A DNA stretch of 64,000 nucleotides from Bradyrhizobium sp. WBAH42 (GCF_024585265.1 NZ_CP036533.1:8069001-8133000); one strand, 5' to 3'; shown: positions 1 through 10,487, counted from the stretch's first letter. A program made the numbers and translations. Notes: generated by a model not told the origin, from the sequence alone.

Positions 1-1067
1 TTAGCCGCCGTAAATCACCGTACCTTGTCGTCCGTGAAGAGTGGCTAAGCGAATGAGTGTCATTCGGCCTGCAATATTGACCCCCCGTATTGCCGCATCT
101 GCGAATGTTACCGTGATGGCGCCATTGCCGATGACGATCCGATGTCGATTAATCGGTCGCGCCAGATGGCTTTCCCGGCTTGCTCGACGAGAGGGGCTGT
201 GGTCGGGTCGGGCCCTACTCCGGATTGCCCCGGTCTTCGGCTTCTTCGAGGCGAAGGAGGGCGGGTTCACCCAGCTCAAGGCGCATCCGCTGCCGTGGCT
301 CGTCGAGATTCTCAATGGCGTCGAGCACGCCAATTTCTTCGAGCAGCGCGCCACGGAGTACTCCAAGGCGGCGAGCCGCGGCAGCTGGGACGGCGAAGAC
401 GGGGTGTGGGCGACTTTCGGCCGTATCTAGCCCATTTGATTCATGCTAGCGTTGGCCTTGAGCGCCTGCCGACGCGGGTGCGCGCATGTCACGCAATGCT
501 AACGGCGCAGACGCTGTTTTCTGCACTAATCCCAATTCTCCGGTGCCACCATCGCCAAGAGACTACATGCAGCGTGCGGTATGAAGGCATGACTTCAGAG
601 ACCTGTTGGTGTTGAGCTTTGCAATAGAGAGCCCATTTTCAACGCGTGCCGCCCGACACCCGAAGAACAAAAGCAGCGTCACTGGCCTAGAGATCGCGGA
701 GGAAGCGAGATGCCCACAACCATCCGACGAGAATTGCGACGAGAATGAGTTGCAACTTTCAGCGCTACCAGTTCAAGCGCGCTTATGCCTACAATATCCG
801 ACTCGTCGCCTTCGCCTACATGCGTCAATTACGCGACAAATCGGTCCTGGCGTGAGACCCCGCACAGGGCCGGCCACATGACTGACCGATCCGAGTGCTG
901 GGCTACAGGAGCAAACGCTATGCTAAACCAGCCAGCTTGCCGGCCACCCTTCTCGACGTTTCGGTCCGCGCTGCGATTCAGCGCTTTACCAAAGACCGTG
1001 TCGTACCGGCCTGGCATTTTGCAGAGCAAAGAACGCCTCCGGTTTCATGTAATCGTCCGCGTTCCAT
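1..1067. other. No supportable gene (left edge)
   Basis: Several short open frames overlap on both strands, but none has a convincing ribosome binding site or a fold I recognise. One plus-strand frame, ending at 430, has a protein-like tail from about 235 onward (it begins FFEAKEGGFTQLKAHPLPW). It may be the end of a decayed gene, but I cannot name it. The stretch is probably debris next to the IS66 remnant. Confidence 0.4.
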
Positions 1068-2110
1068 ATGATTAAAGCTGTCGCCGAGCGTCTTGAGGGG
1101 GCGCCGCGACAGCTTCGCCGACGCTGGTCGGACGAGTTCATGGCAAGTTGTGGCAGAGGCGCAGGAGCCTGGCGCGAGTGTATCGGGGGATCGCCCATCA
1201 GATCGGCACTCACCCCTCGCAGCTCTTCGTCTGGCGTCGCGATGCTCGGGCGAACGAACCTACCTTCGAGTCGCGAAGTCGCGGTGGCGTGCATGTCAGA
1301 GGCAGTGATCGAGATTGCCTCCATTGGCGAGGTGATCGCGCGCGCCGGCGTGACGTCGACGAGGCGCAGCTGCAGCGGGTGATCCGGGCGGTCCGTTCGG
1401 CATGATCCCCTCCGGCGTGAAGGTGTTCCTGGCCAGCCATCCAGTTGACTTCCGCAAGGGTATCGCTGGCGTTGTTGCGCTACTGCGCGATGCCGGCTCA
1501 GATCCGTTCGGCGGGGCGCTTTATGTGTTCCGGGCGAAAAGGGCTGACCGAATCAAGATCGTATGGTGGCATAGCTCTGGCGTGTGCCTCTATTTGAAAC
1601 GCCTTGAAAAAGCGAAGTTCTGCTGGCCGCGGAATCGGGCATCATCGGATACAGATGAATCCGCGCAGTTGATGGCCCTGGTGGACGGGATGGATGGGAA
1701 GCGGGTCCGGGCTGTGCGGTCACGCCGCCGGTAAGCGCTGCGACGAAGGAAATCAACGCCTGAAAGGACGAGAGAACCGGAGCAAAATGTGCGCTGGTCG
1801 GGGCAATGCTCCCGCCCGATCTCGACCTCCCGAATGACGTAGAGATGCTAAAGGCCATGGTGCTTGCCATGGCCAAAAAAGCGGCACCTGCGATGCGCTG
1901 GAGAGCGAGATCGACGATCTCAAGGCCCGCAACGCCGATGCGAGCATCGCGCGGCTGACGCAGATCCTAAAGGCCTTTGACCGCGCCCGGTTCGACCGAC
2001 GATCGGAAAAGCTCGGCTGGGCGAGTATCGATGACGAACAGCAGGCTTTTGCCTTCGAGGAGATCCCTGAACGGCCCCTCGATGCGCCCTGGAGTTATGG
2101 TCGGAGCTTT
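1068..2110 (+). mobile_element. IS66-family element remnant
   Basis: Three consecutive parts of an IS66 element can be read in order. A broken TnpA (IS66 Orf1) runs from about 1090 to 1405 and contains the helix-turn-helix signature IGTHPSQLFVWRRDAR. A TnpB follows at 1402-1734. The start of TnpC lies at about 1805-2090, with PNDVEMLKAMVLAMAKKA and later LTQILKAFDRARF, split by a frameshift near 1895. TnpC stops after roughly 100 residues, so its DDE catalytic region is missing and the element cannot move by itself. Confidence 0.8.
1402..1734 (+). CDS. tnpB: IS66-family accessory protein TnpB
   Basis: This 110-residue frame matches the IS66 Orf2/TnpB family (about 115 residues). It shows VFLASHPVDFRKGIAG near the N-terminus, then LYVFRAKRADRIKIVWWHS and GVCLYLKRLEKAKFCWP. 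TnpB is needed for transposition in this family but is not the DDE transposase. The ATG at 1402 overlaps the end of the broken tnpA, which is the usual IS66 arrangement. The last 15 or so residues (KRVRAVRSRRR) look degraded. The gene has no functional partner here. Confidence 0.75.
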   Translation: MIPSGVKVFLASHPVDFRKGIAGVVALLRDAGSDPFGGALYVFRAKRADRIKIVWWHSSGVCLYLKRLEKAKFCWPRNRASSDTDESAQLMALVDGMDGKRVRAVRSRRR

Positions 2111-2178
2111 TTTTGAGGCAAAGCCTGTTTCGAGCTACAATAGGTTTTTAGGTGCGGGTCTGCAGGCAAACGGCTGAT

Positions 2179-2565
2179 TTATGGTCCTTCGATTCGAGCA
2201 TACGTTTGGATGATGTGGTTAGCAGTAAGCGAGTAGTCTTGCGTTCTGGCCCCAGCAATACCCAACAGACGACGGCATGAAGGAAGCGTTAAGCGAGAGC
2301 TAATGTTGAGCTGCGGGTACATCCCTCGAATTCGTGGGTGCAATTCGGCTGCAACGCGTACATCAGACGATGCAACGAACCTACCGCCCCAAATTTCAAT
2401 GATCTCCTTTAAAGGGTGTCCCGCTCTCAACTTCTTCTTTCTTGTTATTTGCGCGTCCAGCCATTGATAGGCAATCCGGACGCTATCATCATCCTCGTGG
2501 AGAAAATTGTCATCTTGATAGTTGACGCGAGTTTTTGCGTTGGCAATTTCAGCTGCTGTGAGCAT
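2179..2565 (-). CDS. Hypothetical protein, 128 aa
   Basis: The frame begins at an ATG preceded by a good Shine-Dalgarno sequence (GAGGAG, six bases before the start on the minus strand), so it is probably a real gene. The protein is soluble, starts MLTAAEIANAKTRVNYQDDN, and is acidic then basic with no membrane segment or signal peptide. Its style resembles small uncharacterised proteins common in rhizobial symbiosis regions. I do not recognise a domain. It lies between an IS66 remnant and an IS110 fragment and has no operon partner. Confidence 0.6.
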   Translation of the reverse strand: MLTAAEIANAKTRVNYQDDNFLHEDDDSVRIAYQWLDAQITRKKKLRAGHPLKEIIEIWGGRFVASSDVRVAAELHPRIRGMYPQLNISSRLTLPSCRRLLGIAGARTQDYSLTANHIIQTYARIEGP

Positions 2566-2715
2566 GTTGAAAGCTCCTCTACTTTCTGAACGGCCGCGAA
2601 GCGTCCTTGCGAAATTAGCCTCCGCACTGGTCCGTGAGTTACTATCATGTCTAGTAGTTGGAGCGCTTACTCGCCAATTCCATTCACCTACTTCTGACGT
2701 TCTCGCTCACGGCGC

Positions 2716-3039
2716 TTGATCGATCCGATTCTCGGGATTGGTCTCATAACGGCCCCGGCTCTCGCCGCGACCGTGCCGGACGCGACCATCTTGCGCTCCG
2801 CGCGGGAGTTCGTGGCCTGGCTTGGCCTGAGGCCTAAGCGGAATTCCACCGCCGGAACGGACGGGCTAGATCGGGTTACGAAACAGGGCGATTCCTATCT
2901 CAGGTACTTGCTAGACATCGGAACACGCAAGGTCGTTCGGCATCCAAAGGGCTGGTCCTGGGCCGGAGGTGGCTGTATCGAAGCCCTGCTTGAACTGTAT
3001 CGGCCCATGGTCGTTGCCGGTTGGCCACGGATGGTGTGA
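2716..3039 (+). pseudogene. IS110-family transposase, C-terminal fragment
   Basis: The translation gives the C-terminal Transposase_20 domain of IS110 elements: ILGIGLITAPALAATVPDA, then FVAWLGLRPKRNSTAG and KQGDSYLRYLLDIGTRKVVR. The N-terminal DEDD catalytic domain is absent, since upstream sequence belongs to other material, so this is an inactive fragment. Confidence 0.8.
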
Positions 3040-3089
3040 GCGCAAATGACAGCATGATGTGACACCGGCGGAGCTGGACATCGAGCAAG

Positions 3090-3990
3090 CCCGAAGAGCT
3101 TTAGGCGCAACAAGCGCGACCCGTTGATGAGACCTCGATCCGCGAATCTCCATCCAGGGCCAGCGGCCATCGCATCGGTCGCACTAACACGCTATATCCA
3201 TGAACGCACCCGGCCAATATCCAAAGTGCTGCTGAAATCCCTTGCATTAGCGAGGGCTGCCTATACCTAAAGCTCTCGATGAACGCGTTCTGCAAGGGCT
3301 TGCCTCGCGCGAGGTAGTGCCAAGCGACGCGGCTCTGATCCGCCCACGTCAGAACGGCATCGCGGGCGAGTTGAGTGCCGTTTTTGCTGACCACCGTGTT
3401 AGGCTTGCCGCGCTCGGTGATCAGGCGGCTCCAGTTCCCGTGTCACGCGGGTGTCCGAGAGCGAGGTATCGGCCACCAGCGCCAGACACTCGCGGGTGCT
3501 ATGGTCGACCACGGTCAGAATGCGGAGCGACGGCCGTCGGTGATCTGATCTGACACGAAGTCGCGCGAGACGATTTTTGGGGGGGCGTCGCGCCATCGTC
3601 TGGGCCCTGGCCCCAATTGCCCGTTTGCGGCCACCACGGCGGCGTACTGCGAGCTTCTCTTCCCGGTAGAGCCCGAACAGCTTCTTGTGGTCGACCACAT
3701 AGCCCTCGCGCTTGAGCAGCACCTGCAGGCATCGATAACAGAAGCGGCGACGTTCCTGGGCAATCGCCTCGTGCGCTGGCGAAGGCCGGCTACGTCTGCC
3801 CGGGTCGTTCGAGTATCTCATGGTCATGCGGCAGCAGCCGATGGCTATACGCGCGCGCCGTTCGCTCATGCCGAACGTCTCGACGATGGACGACCGCTTT
3901 CCGCTTGGCTGCGGGCATCACCATTTCTTCCCCAACAGGTCCTTCAAGGCCGCTCTGCCCAGCATAGCGTTTACCGAGAGCCGCTTCAGC
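3090..3990 (-). pseudogene. IS3-family (IS407-like) transposase remnant
   Basis: On the minus strand a degraded OrfB can be followed: [59 protein letters not shown], then after a frameshift near 3395 WADQSRVAWHYLARGKPLQN and AFIESF. The tail of OrfA ([11 protein letters not shown]) is at about 3920-3950. These segments correspond closely to the intact element at 13017-14288, so this is a diverged, frameshifted relative. The catalytic SDNGTE is altered to SKNGTQ. Confidence 0.8.
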
Positions 3991-3994
3991 GACT

Positions 3995-4096
3995 CGGGGC
4001 GGATCGCCGCCGCCCCATGGCCGGTCGTCCGCCGCATAGGTCCAGAGCTCACCGGTCTTGGTGCGCCCGCGGCCGGATCAACTAGCGGCATCGTCG
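3995..4096 (-). pseudogene. IS66-family TnpC fragment
   Basis: In one minus-strand frame this stretch reads GRGRTKTGELWTYAADDRPW, the conserved catalytic-region segment of the IS66 DDE transposase TnpC. It is only about 33 codons long and abuts the IS3 remnant, so it is a scrap left by nested insertions. Confidence 0.65.
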
Positions 4097-4693
4097 TCTC
4101 TTGGCCGAACAGCTTGAGCCGTTGCTGTTTTGGCTGTTCGCTATGAAGCCGCAATCATCGATATTTGCGGCCAGCCTTTGTGAAGCGATGCCTCGTTTCA
4201 CCGTCAACCACAGGCTTAGGCAATTGATCGAGACGACAAACATAGGACAACTCAATGCTAAGGAACGCGTTCCTGCGTTTCGCTGAACACCTTCACACCT
4301 CCTAGTTTTCAAGTGCGGGATCGAGGCAGGTGGCAGGACCGGACAAGTCGAACTGCTAGGATTCCACATCTATGCCATGGCTTGACGAGGAAAGGCGATT
4401 TGCCGGCGAGAGCTGCGGTGTATCGATCCGTCATGTCGTTCAAGCGAAGCATTTCGTTCTCGGTTCGACCAGGCGAATGGAGCCTGATGCCCCTGCAATT
4501 CCAATGCGCCGTCGAAGACATCGAAATATGGAGTCTGAACTTTGCAGCCTCGCCAAATGCCGCAATGGCTCCGAGCGCCGGAAAGAATACTCGATCGAAT
4601 CTCGTCGCTCACACTTTCGTAAACGTGTTGGAGCACATGCTGAGACCGGTGCAGATAAAGTTGATCTTTAGGATGCGGCAGGGATGATGCGCG
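4097..4693. other. No recognisable gene
   Basis: Short frames on both strands overlap one another; none has a recognisable domain or credible start. I see no tRNA, terminator or repeat here. Confidence 0.4.
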
Positions 4694-4998
4694 GTGCACA
4701 ATGAGCAGCAGACGGTTGACGATGGGTACGACAGCGAGGAAGTCGAGGCGATTGCCGCGGCCCTTGACCTCACGCCCGATGAATTAAATGAAATCGAGTA
4801 TACATACACGAGGTCGTCAACGACGACGGCTTCGTTTACGCATACGGCGTACAGATCAAAGAAGGCGCCCGGCAGCACATTCTTGACAAGCTTGCGCCGC
4901 TGCCCAGGCGGGGCCACTTAGTGCTCATCCAGAGCTGGCTCCGGTGGTTTGGACAGCGCCCCGTTGGAATTAAGTGGATTCCTGCCGGGTTATGCTGA
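4694..4998 (+). pseudogene. Small hypothetical protein, frameshifted
   Basis: The ATG at 4694 opens an acidic N-terminus (VEAIAAALDLTPDELNEIEY). Near 4800 the coding sense moves to another frame, which continues as VYIHEVVNDDGFVYAYGVQI and ends at the TGA at 4996-4998. Joined, the two frames give a coherent protein of about 100 residues, so a single-base shift has broken a small gene. I do not know its function; similar small acidic proteins are common in Bradyrhizobium. It has no visible operon partners. Confidence 0.55.
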
Positions 4999-5009
4999 AC
5001 GCGGGGCTT

Positions 5010-5068
5010 TACGATGTTGTCGTTGCGTCGGGAGGGCGTAGCCCGACCAGAGCGACGACAATATCGTC
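5010..5068. repeat. Long imperfect inverted repeat
   Basis: An inner stem GTCGGG/CCCGAC encloses a 9-nt loop. It is extended outward by near-complementary arms (CGATGTTGTCGTTGC against GCGACGACAATATCG). It lies just past the stop codon of the IS3 OrfB remnant on its right. It could be a REP-like palindrome or part of an element end. Confidence 0.5.
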
Positions 5069-5076
5069 GGCGACAG

Positions 5077-6165
5077 TCATGCCGCCATCACCATAGCTTG
5101 CGTGCCGAAGTAAACCTCGTCGGGCGTGCGCCCGTCAAGACTCGAGTGAGGGCGTCCCTGATTGTAGAAGGCCAGATACTTGGCAATTGATGCTCGCGCC
5201 TCGGACACGCCGTCGTAGGCGCGGAGATAAACTTCTTCGTATTTGACCGTGCGCCAGAGCCGCTCAACAAACACGTTGTCGCGCCGGGCGCCCTTGCCGT
5301 CCATGCTGATGGCGATCTTCGCGTCCAGCAGCACATCGGTGAACTCGAGGCTGGTGAACTGGCTGCCCTGGTCCGTGTTGAAAATCTCGGGCCTGCCGTG
5401 CTTCGCCAACGCCTCCTGGACCGCTTCGACGCAGAAGGCCGCCTCCATTGTGATCGAGACGCGATGGGCCAGGACCCCGTCGGCTGAACACATCGACGAC
5501 CGCCGCGAGATAGACGAAGCCACGCCGCATCGGAATGTAGGTGATGTCCATTGCCCACGCATGGTCGGGCCGCTCGATCTTCAATGCGCGCAACAGGCAC
5601 CGGTAGATCTTGTGACCCGGTGACGGCTTGCTCGTGTTCGGGCGACGATAGACCGCCTCGATCCCCATGCGCTTCATCAGCGTCGCGATGTGGCGGCGAC
5701 CGGCGTATACGCCCTGCCCGCCGCAACAATGATCGCAGCATACGCGCTCCCGCGAAGGGATAATCGAGATGCAGCTCATCGAGCCGACGCATCAGGGCAA
5801 GGTCCTCGGCCGAAACCGGCCGAGGTTCATAGTAGACCGTGCTGCGAGCCAGCTTCAGGACCTTCGCCTGGCGCACGATAGAAGGATCATGACCACGGTC
5901 GATCATCGCTTTGCGCTCAGCAGGCCCGCCTTGGTGAGCGCGCCGGACAAAAAATCGTTTTCCAAGGCAAGCTCGCCGAGCTTGGCATGTAACGCCTTCA
6001 AATCGACCGGCGTCTCGGCCGATGCCTTGTCATGCCCACCTTCCAGGAGCTGGTTTTTCCAGAGCGTGATCTGGTTCGGATGAACATCAAACAGTTGCGC
6101 CAGCTCCGCCAGCGTCTTGTCGCCTTTGACCGCAGCCAAAGCAACCTTCGCCTTGAATGCCGGAG
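5077..6165 (-). mobile_element. IS3-family element remnant (second type)
   Basis: OrfA lies at 5903-6160 and shows [34 protein letters not shown] and the leucine-zipper end. OrfB begins at 5906 ([40 protein letters not shown]) but shifts frame near 5715 and again near 5485. The last part carries the catalytic end FNTDQGSQFTSLEF and RHSSLDGRTPDEVYF-like sequence. The N-terminus of OrfA is cut at about 6160 by unrelated DNA. It is inactive because of two OrfB frameshifts. Confidence 0.8.
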
Positions 6166-6618
6166 AAGATAGTCAGCATTTATCATGACACAGGGCACAT
6201 GGCCGCGCGCTGCTTTGGTCTGCCCCAACGGCAAGCTGACGAACAGTTTCGTCCTCACAATCCAGCCCTGCCTTAACCTTTTTGGCAGAACCAGAAAGCC
6301 AAACAAGCTCGGCCGAAAGCTGTGTCGAGGGGAGAACTCCAGCCATCTTGGCACGCCAAGCGCCACGTTCGATGCAGAGCGCGCTTTCGTACGAAAGCGC
6401 TCGCTGCTCTCGATCGAGGTTGGCAGCAGACGTGTGCACTTCTGACGAAATGCTGCGGAATGCTCTCCCGCGACAAATACTAAGGGAGATGCTAACGCCC
6501 TCCAGCGACCACTCGAGCTAAGTTTCGGAAATATCCGCCGCACTTCATCACCAAAACGCCGCCACATCCGGGCACTTCTCGAACTGATCCTGAACAGCGC
6601 TGCAGAATACGCCGCACG
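6166..6618. other. No recognisable gene; contains a palindrome
   Basis: Frames on both strands are open for 80-190 codons, but the composition and lack of recognisable motifs suggest chance. The only structure is the 20-bp palindrome listed separately. Confidence 0.35.
6381..6400. repeat. Perfect 20-bp palindrome
   Basis: GCGCTTTCGTACGAAAGCGC is its own reverse complement over all 20 bases. It could be a regulator site or a chance dyad; no gene start lies close by. Confidence 0.7.
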
Positions 6619-6834
6619 TCAATCGGTCAGTCTGACCTGTTCGGCTCTGTACTTTGAGCGTCGCTTGTTGAAGCGACGATCGAAAGATATGCGCGTTCCC
6701 GGCGCCAGGTCAGCCCCTGTGCAGTCGCGAAGGCCAGAAATGTGCACGAACAAACCCGCGCCTTCGTAGTTGTCCGGTCTGATGAAGCCCTAACCCTTCT
6801 CAAGGCTGTACGACACTACCGTTCCAGTCTGCAT
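6619..6834 (-). pseudogene. Cold-shock protein (CspA family), amber-interrupted
   Basis: Read on the minus strand from the ATG at 6834, the protein is MQTGTVVSYSLEKG, stop, GFIRPDNYEGAGLFVHISGL, ending QVRLTD at the TGA 6619-6621. This is the complete 71-codon length of a CspA-type OB-fold nucleic-acid chaperone. The RNP1-like region is normally KGYGFI, so the conserved tyrosine codon has become TAG (complement at 6790-6792). RNP2 (LFVHIS) is intact. The rest of the frame is undamaged, so the lesion looks recent, or the first 14 residues are all that is made. Confidence 0.85.
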
Positions 6835-7019
6835 CTTTGATCCAACGTGTATCGATCCTATGGCATGGGCGATTACGCCGGAGTCGCAAGCCACAGGAGA
6901 ATCGGGGGCGGACCAGACGCGCGGGGCCGAGCCCGCCCTAACATCACCGCATCTGGAGCAATAGGTGATCGTGCCCCGAAAGGGAGCAAAGCCTGTGCCG
7001 AATTGGAAGCGGAAGCTCA

Positions 7020-7145
7020 TGTCCGGGTTCCGGCGAAGATCGCGATCGACTTTTTTAAGATGTCGCGCTCCATGCGCAGCGTTCGTTCTCCTGGCGCAGA
7101 CGGGCGATCTCCGAAGCCTGGTCCGCCGATATCGGGGTCGCCGCG
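7020..7145 (-). pseudogene. IS3-family OrfA C-terminal scrap
   Basis: The minus strand encodes GERTLRMERDILKKSIAIFA, the conserved leucine-zipper end of IS3-type OrfA. Nothing else of the element is recognisable around it. Confidence 0.6.
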
Positions 7146-7261
7146 CCATTTTGTTCCTAGAGCGGGCGTCGAGCGCGCCAAGAAGTTCTGAGGCCCGTAC
7201 AATCCATCCACCGTGCAGCCATACCGTGGTTAACCGCGCCTATTTTGTCCTTGCACGCATA

Positions 7262-7505
7262 CCACAGCGAATGCATGCCGTTGCTGATCGGCGCGACGCC
7301 GGGGCCAGAAGGAACTCACTGGCTTCCAGGTCGGCGTGCGCGACAGCGCGCGAGCTGGCACGAGCTGCTCGTCGAGGCGAAAACCGGTGGGCTAAAGATC
7401 GCCCCGAAAATCGCCGTTGGTGACGGTGCGCTAGGCCTTTGGAAGACGCTCGAGAGGTCTTCCCCGCGACGCGACATCAGCCGTGCTGGGTGCATAAAAC
7501 TGAAT
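7262..7505 (+). pseudogene. IS256-family transposase fragment
   Basis: Frame-hopping translation gives PLLIGATPEGRKELTGFQVG, then HELLVEAKTGGLKIAPKIAV and GDGALGLWKTLERS. These are the central catalytic segment of IS256-type transposases and correspond to the copy at 63390-64000. At least two frameshifts are present. Confidence 0.75.
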
Positions 7506-7774
7506 ATGCGATAGCCTTACAGCAGCTGCCAGGGCACCGCTTTGTGATCGAAGGTGAAGATGGGATGGCGCATGAATGACATTTTGCGCGCAGCGGCACC
7601 GCGCGATTCCACCTCGCGCGCTACTGTGAGAACAACGACTCTTCAAAGCTGGCTTGACGCGCGCCTTGTTCGTCCACGACTGACCGAGTTCATACTCTTG
7701 CCATGGCCGGCGATTACGTAGCAGCGCGTCTTTCGGTAAACTATGCGTTCGATTGTCCGACTCGCCATCGTTCC

Positions 7775-7993
7775 TCACGGTAGCACCACGACTTGATCCG
7801 AACCGCGTTGCCGGGCCCTCTCTACTGCCGCCCTGCGCGCCCTGGGGAACATCAATGGAATCTCCGTCCTGAACTCATAGTCTTTCGCCGAAATACTGGG
7901 CGATATGATCCGGAAGCGCCAATAGCGGCGCCCCCTTGGCTTCTTCCCGTACTCGCGCTCCCACCGCGAAGTGTCAATCCGCACGTCACTCAT
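7775..7993 (-). CDS. Hypothetical basic protein, 72 aa
   Basis: I place the start at the ATG at 7993 (MSDVRIDTSRWEREYGKKPR). The frame remains open upstream to 8143, so a longer form is possible. The C-terminal half is rich in Arg and Ala (PRARRAAVERARQRGSDQVV) with no membrane segment. No clear Shine-Dalgarno is visible. The central WRFRI segment and even composition look protein-like, but I recognise no family. Confidence 0.4.
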   Translation of the reverse strand: MSDVRIDTSRWEREYGKKPRGRRYWRFRIISPSISAKDYEFRTEIPLMFPRARRAAVERARQRGSDQVVVLP

Positions 7994-8216
7994 GTTGGTG
8001 CTGATAGCCTCAAAGATTACAACCTTTCCCAGCGGCCTGCTCCATGGCGTCAACTCGTTCGGCTGGTCGGCAAGCTCAAGCACCTGCGCTCCGCAAAGCT
8101 GCCCCGCGCACCGTTGCGGTCTGGGCCGCAATCGCACACCCACCCGACGCCTTCACCTGCGAGAATGTGCCGATTACCTCAGAGCTTCAGGCTATCGAAC
8201 TTAATGGCATTACTCC

Positions 8217-8573
8217 TTAGTGCGGTCGAGCCATCATCGCATGACGATGAGCCTTTTCTTCCTCAGGCAGCACCTTGTTCAGACGTGCAGCCTCTCGGGT
8301 GGCTTCATCGCCTCCTATCACGCAGGTTTCGCCAGTAAGGAGGGCGTGATAGCCTTGGCGTGCTACAAGGGCCGGATCTTCCTCCGCCGTAGTCAGATCG
8401 GAGCTGAAAACAATCACCTCAGCGCCGAGCGACCGGAGTTCACTAGCCGCGTGCTGAACACGATCACTGAAGCCTGAGATTACCAGATCGTGACCGTCCT
8501 TAGCCAGAAGTAGGGCCAGTTCAAGCCCGATGCGGGATGATCCGCCGGTTACAAGAGCAAGCGTTTTTGTCAT
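8217..8573 (-). pseudogene. Short-chain dehydrogenase with internal deletion
   Basis: The N-terminus is a classical SDR Rossmann fold: LALVTGGSSRIGLELALLLA (TGxxxGIG cofactor motif) followed by DLVISG and a LGAEVIVFSSDL strand. After about residue 67 the sequence jumps to the C-terminal end of the same kind of protein (LVARQGYHALLTGETCVIGG, NKVLPEEEKAHRHAMMARP). The protein is 118 residues against about 260 for the family. The missing middle holds the catalytic Ser and YxxxK, so it cannot be a working oxidoreductase. The deletion is in frame. It lies downstream of the broken deaminase on the same strand. Confidence 0.8.
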
Positions 8574-8764
8574 TCAATTTCCTTTGTCTTGGAAGGCGAT
8601 TGTTGCGTCGGTTATTCGGGAAGGATTGACTTTGAACTCGGACGAGAGCGCAAAAGGCCTTGCTAATCGAAAGGGCCGGCGCAGCGAAAAAGGCGGTCAA
8701 GCCGCTCGAGGATACGATGGGCCGCGGTGCGGACGCATGGCGTTCAGGCAACTCCGCTGCCGGT

Positions 8765-9280
8765 CCAAAGCAACCTCTTCGTTTCATGCATCGCCAAGCA
8801 ATCGGGTTCCAGTCACGCCAGACCTGCTCGGCTCGCGCGGACAACAATCCGGATACGATTTCCGGCGGACTTCCAAAAACCTCAGGCAGTTTACTGGATA
8901 GATGCTCGTCCTTCAGTACGGTCCATTTCGAGTATCCGCCCATCACCGGAGAGGAAAGCGCGAAGACCACCCGACTTAGTCGCGCCTCTCCGGTAGGAAA
9001 CGAACACATCGGGCACGATTCGACGATCGAATACAAAGTACAATCTGGCAGACGTTTTCGCTTCAGACCCTTTTGTGCACGAGAAAGCGCGACTAGCTCC
9101 GCGTGTCTAGTTACGCCGCCTTCCGACGAAAACGCAATTTGCCGCCTCGGCAACGATCTCTCCTTTAGAAACAATGACAGCCCCGAACGGCAGCTCTCCG
9201 TGCTCCGCACCGCGCCGAGCGAGCTCTAGGCACCGCTCCATCATTGCCAGATCTTGAGCGTAAGCTTCCGGCATACTCAT
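8765..9280 (-). pseudogene. Cytidine/nucleoside deaminase, frameshifted
   Basis: The first frame (ATG at 9280) reads LELARRGAEHGELPFGAVIV, typical of the CDA/tRNA-adenosine deaminase fold. Near 9110-9130 the reading moves to a second frame that carries the zinc-binding HAE (TRHAELVAL) and the Cys pair (ESCPMCSF). It continues to about 8765 (RDWNPIAWRCMKRRGCF). Joined length would be about 170 residues. All zinc ligands survive, but the frameshift separates the N-terminal strand from the active site. The substrate (guanine, cytosine, tRNA or other) cannot be told from sequence. Confidence 0.75.
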
Positions 9281-9339
9281 GAGCGTCAGCATCGATAAAG
9301 GAACCACAACCACAGGCCGGACCGGATATTTCCCCAACT

Positions 9340-10486
9340 GCGATGATGAGAGTATGGACTCGCTTATAGGGTTGATGTTCGTGAGAGGCGGTCTTCATGC
9401 ATCGCAACGGAGATTCATTGTAAATAGCCCCAGATGGAGTGCGGGAGATATAGCGACAGATGAAAGTTGGCATGTGGAGAGAGCAAACAGGGCGTTGCAC
9501 TCATTGCCACGGATCGCGAGAGAACTAGTCTGATCAAATCGTCACATCGCTAACCGCCGAGCCAAACGAAGTGCTCATGAACGAGAGCAAGGACGCGTTT
9601 GGTCCGCTTCCGCCGACGTTAGGCCGCGGATATCCGGATCGGGGTCTTGTCAGTCGTGGCTTGGACGAGCCTAGTGGCATGGATAGCGTCATCCTTTCTT
9701 GGTAGCTTTCGCCGGCCGTGGCGATATTGAGACCATCCCCGCGATCAATTTAGAGTCTGGTTCAGCGATCGGCCCTATCGTAGAGTGTTCAACGCCATTC
9801 TTCGTGCCATCCGTCTCCGACGTCGGGCAACTCGCACCCGCATTAGACCGCATCGCGTGACTTACAACTACTACCAGAAACGGTGGTTCAGAGCTGCCCT
9901 GATTGTCTAAACCGAATTTCCGCATCGATAGGTGGAGCCTCTGCCGGTGCTAGGCCGCCATGCGGAGTGGTAGCGTAAGCGGAAAGGGGGTTTCAGGTCA
10001 CTTGGTCTGTCGACCTTTCTCATCGACCACCACCCCGTAACATTTGGCCCTGATCGCCCTTGTGGCAGCTTATTGGACCGTGGGCCTGACCTCGCGGGAT
10101 GTCAGTAACTTCGTTGGCGAAAGCATTGCGCGCTCGGCGGGAAAGCTCGGCGTCACAATCGGTTGATCCTTCCTGAGATCTGAACTATCCAGCAGCACTT
10201 ATGCGCTTATTTTAAGTTTCCGGCGTCACCGACGCTGACAGTGCAGAGAAACTGTGCGGAGTAAGGAGGCGGCGGAATTTGCTGACTATGTGGCGACGGA
10301 CTGACAACCTTGGGACGATGTGGTTTCTCGCATCGCCCTGACGACCATGCTGCGATGCAGGACCAGCTCATTGATGCAATGGGCGGAGAGTTCGACAACA
10401 GACTGGAGCAACAGCTCGCCGACAGAGGCTTGAGTGGAGCTGATTCTGATCTCGTCGAGGATGCCAAGCGAGAATTAGGTGCCGAG
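9340..10486. other. No confident gene
   Basis: About 1.1 kb of low-signal DNA. A 40-codon open stretch at 10044-10166 (starting LALIALVAAYWTVGLTSRDV) looks like the end of a decayed protein, but I cannot identify it. No RNA gene or strong terminator is visible. Confidence 0.35.
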
Positions 10487-10487
10487 G

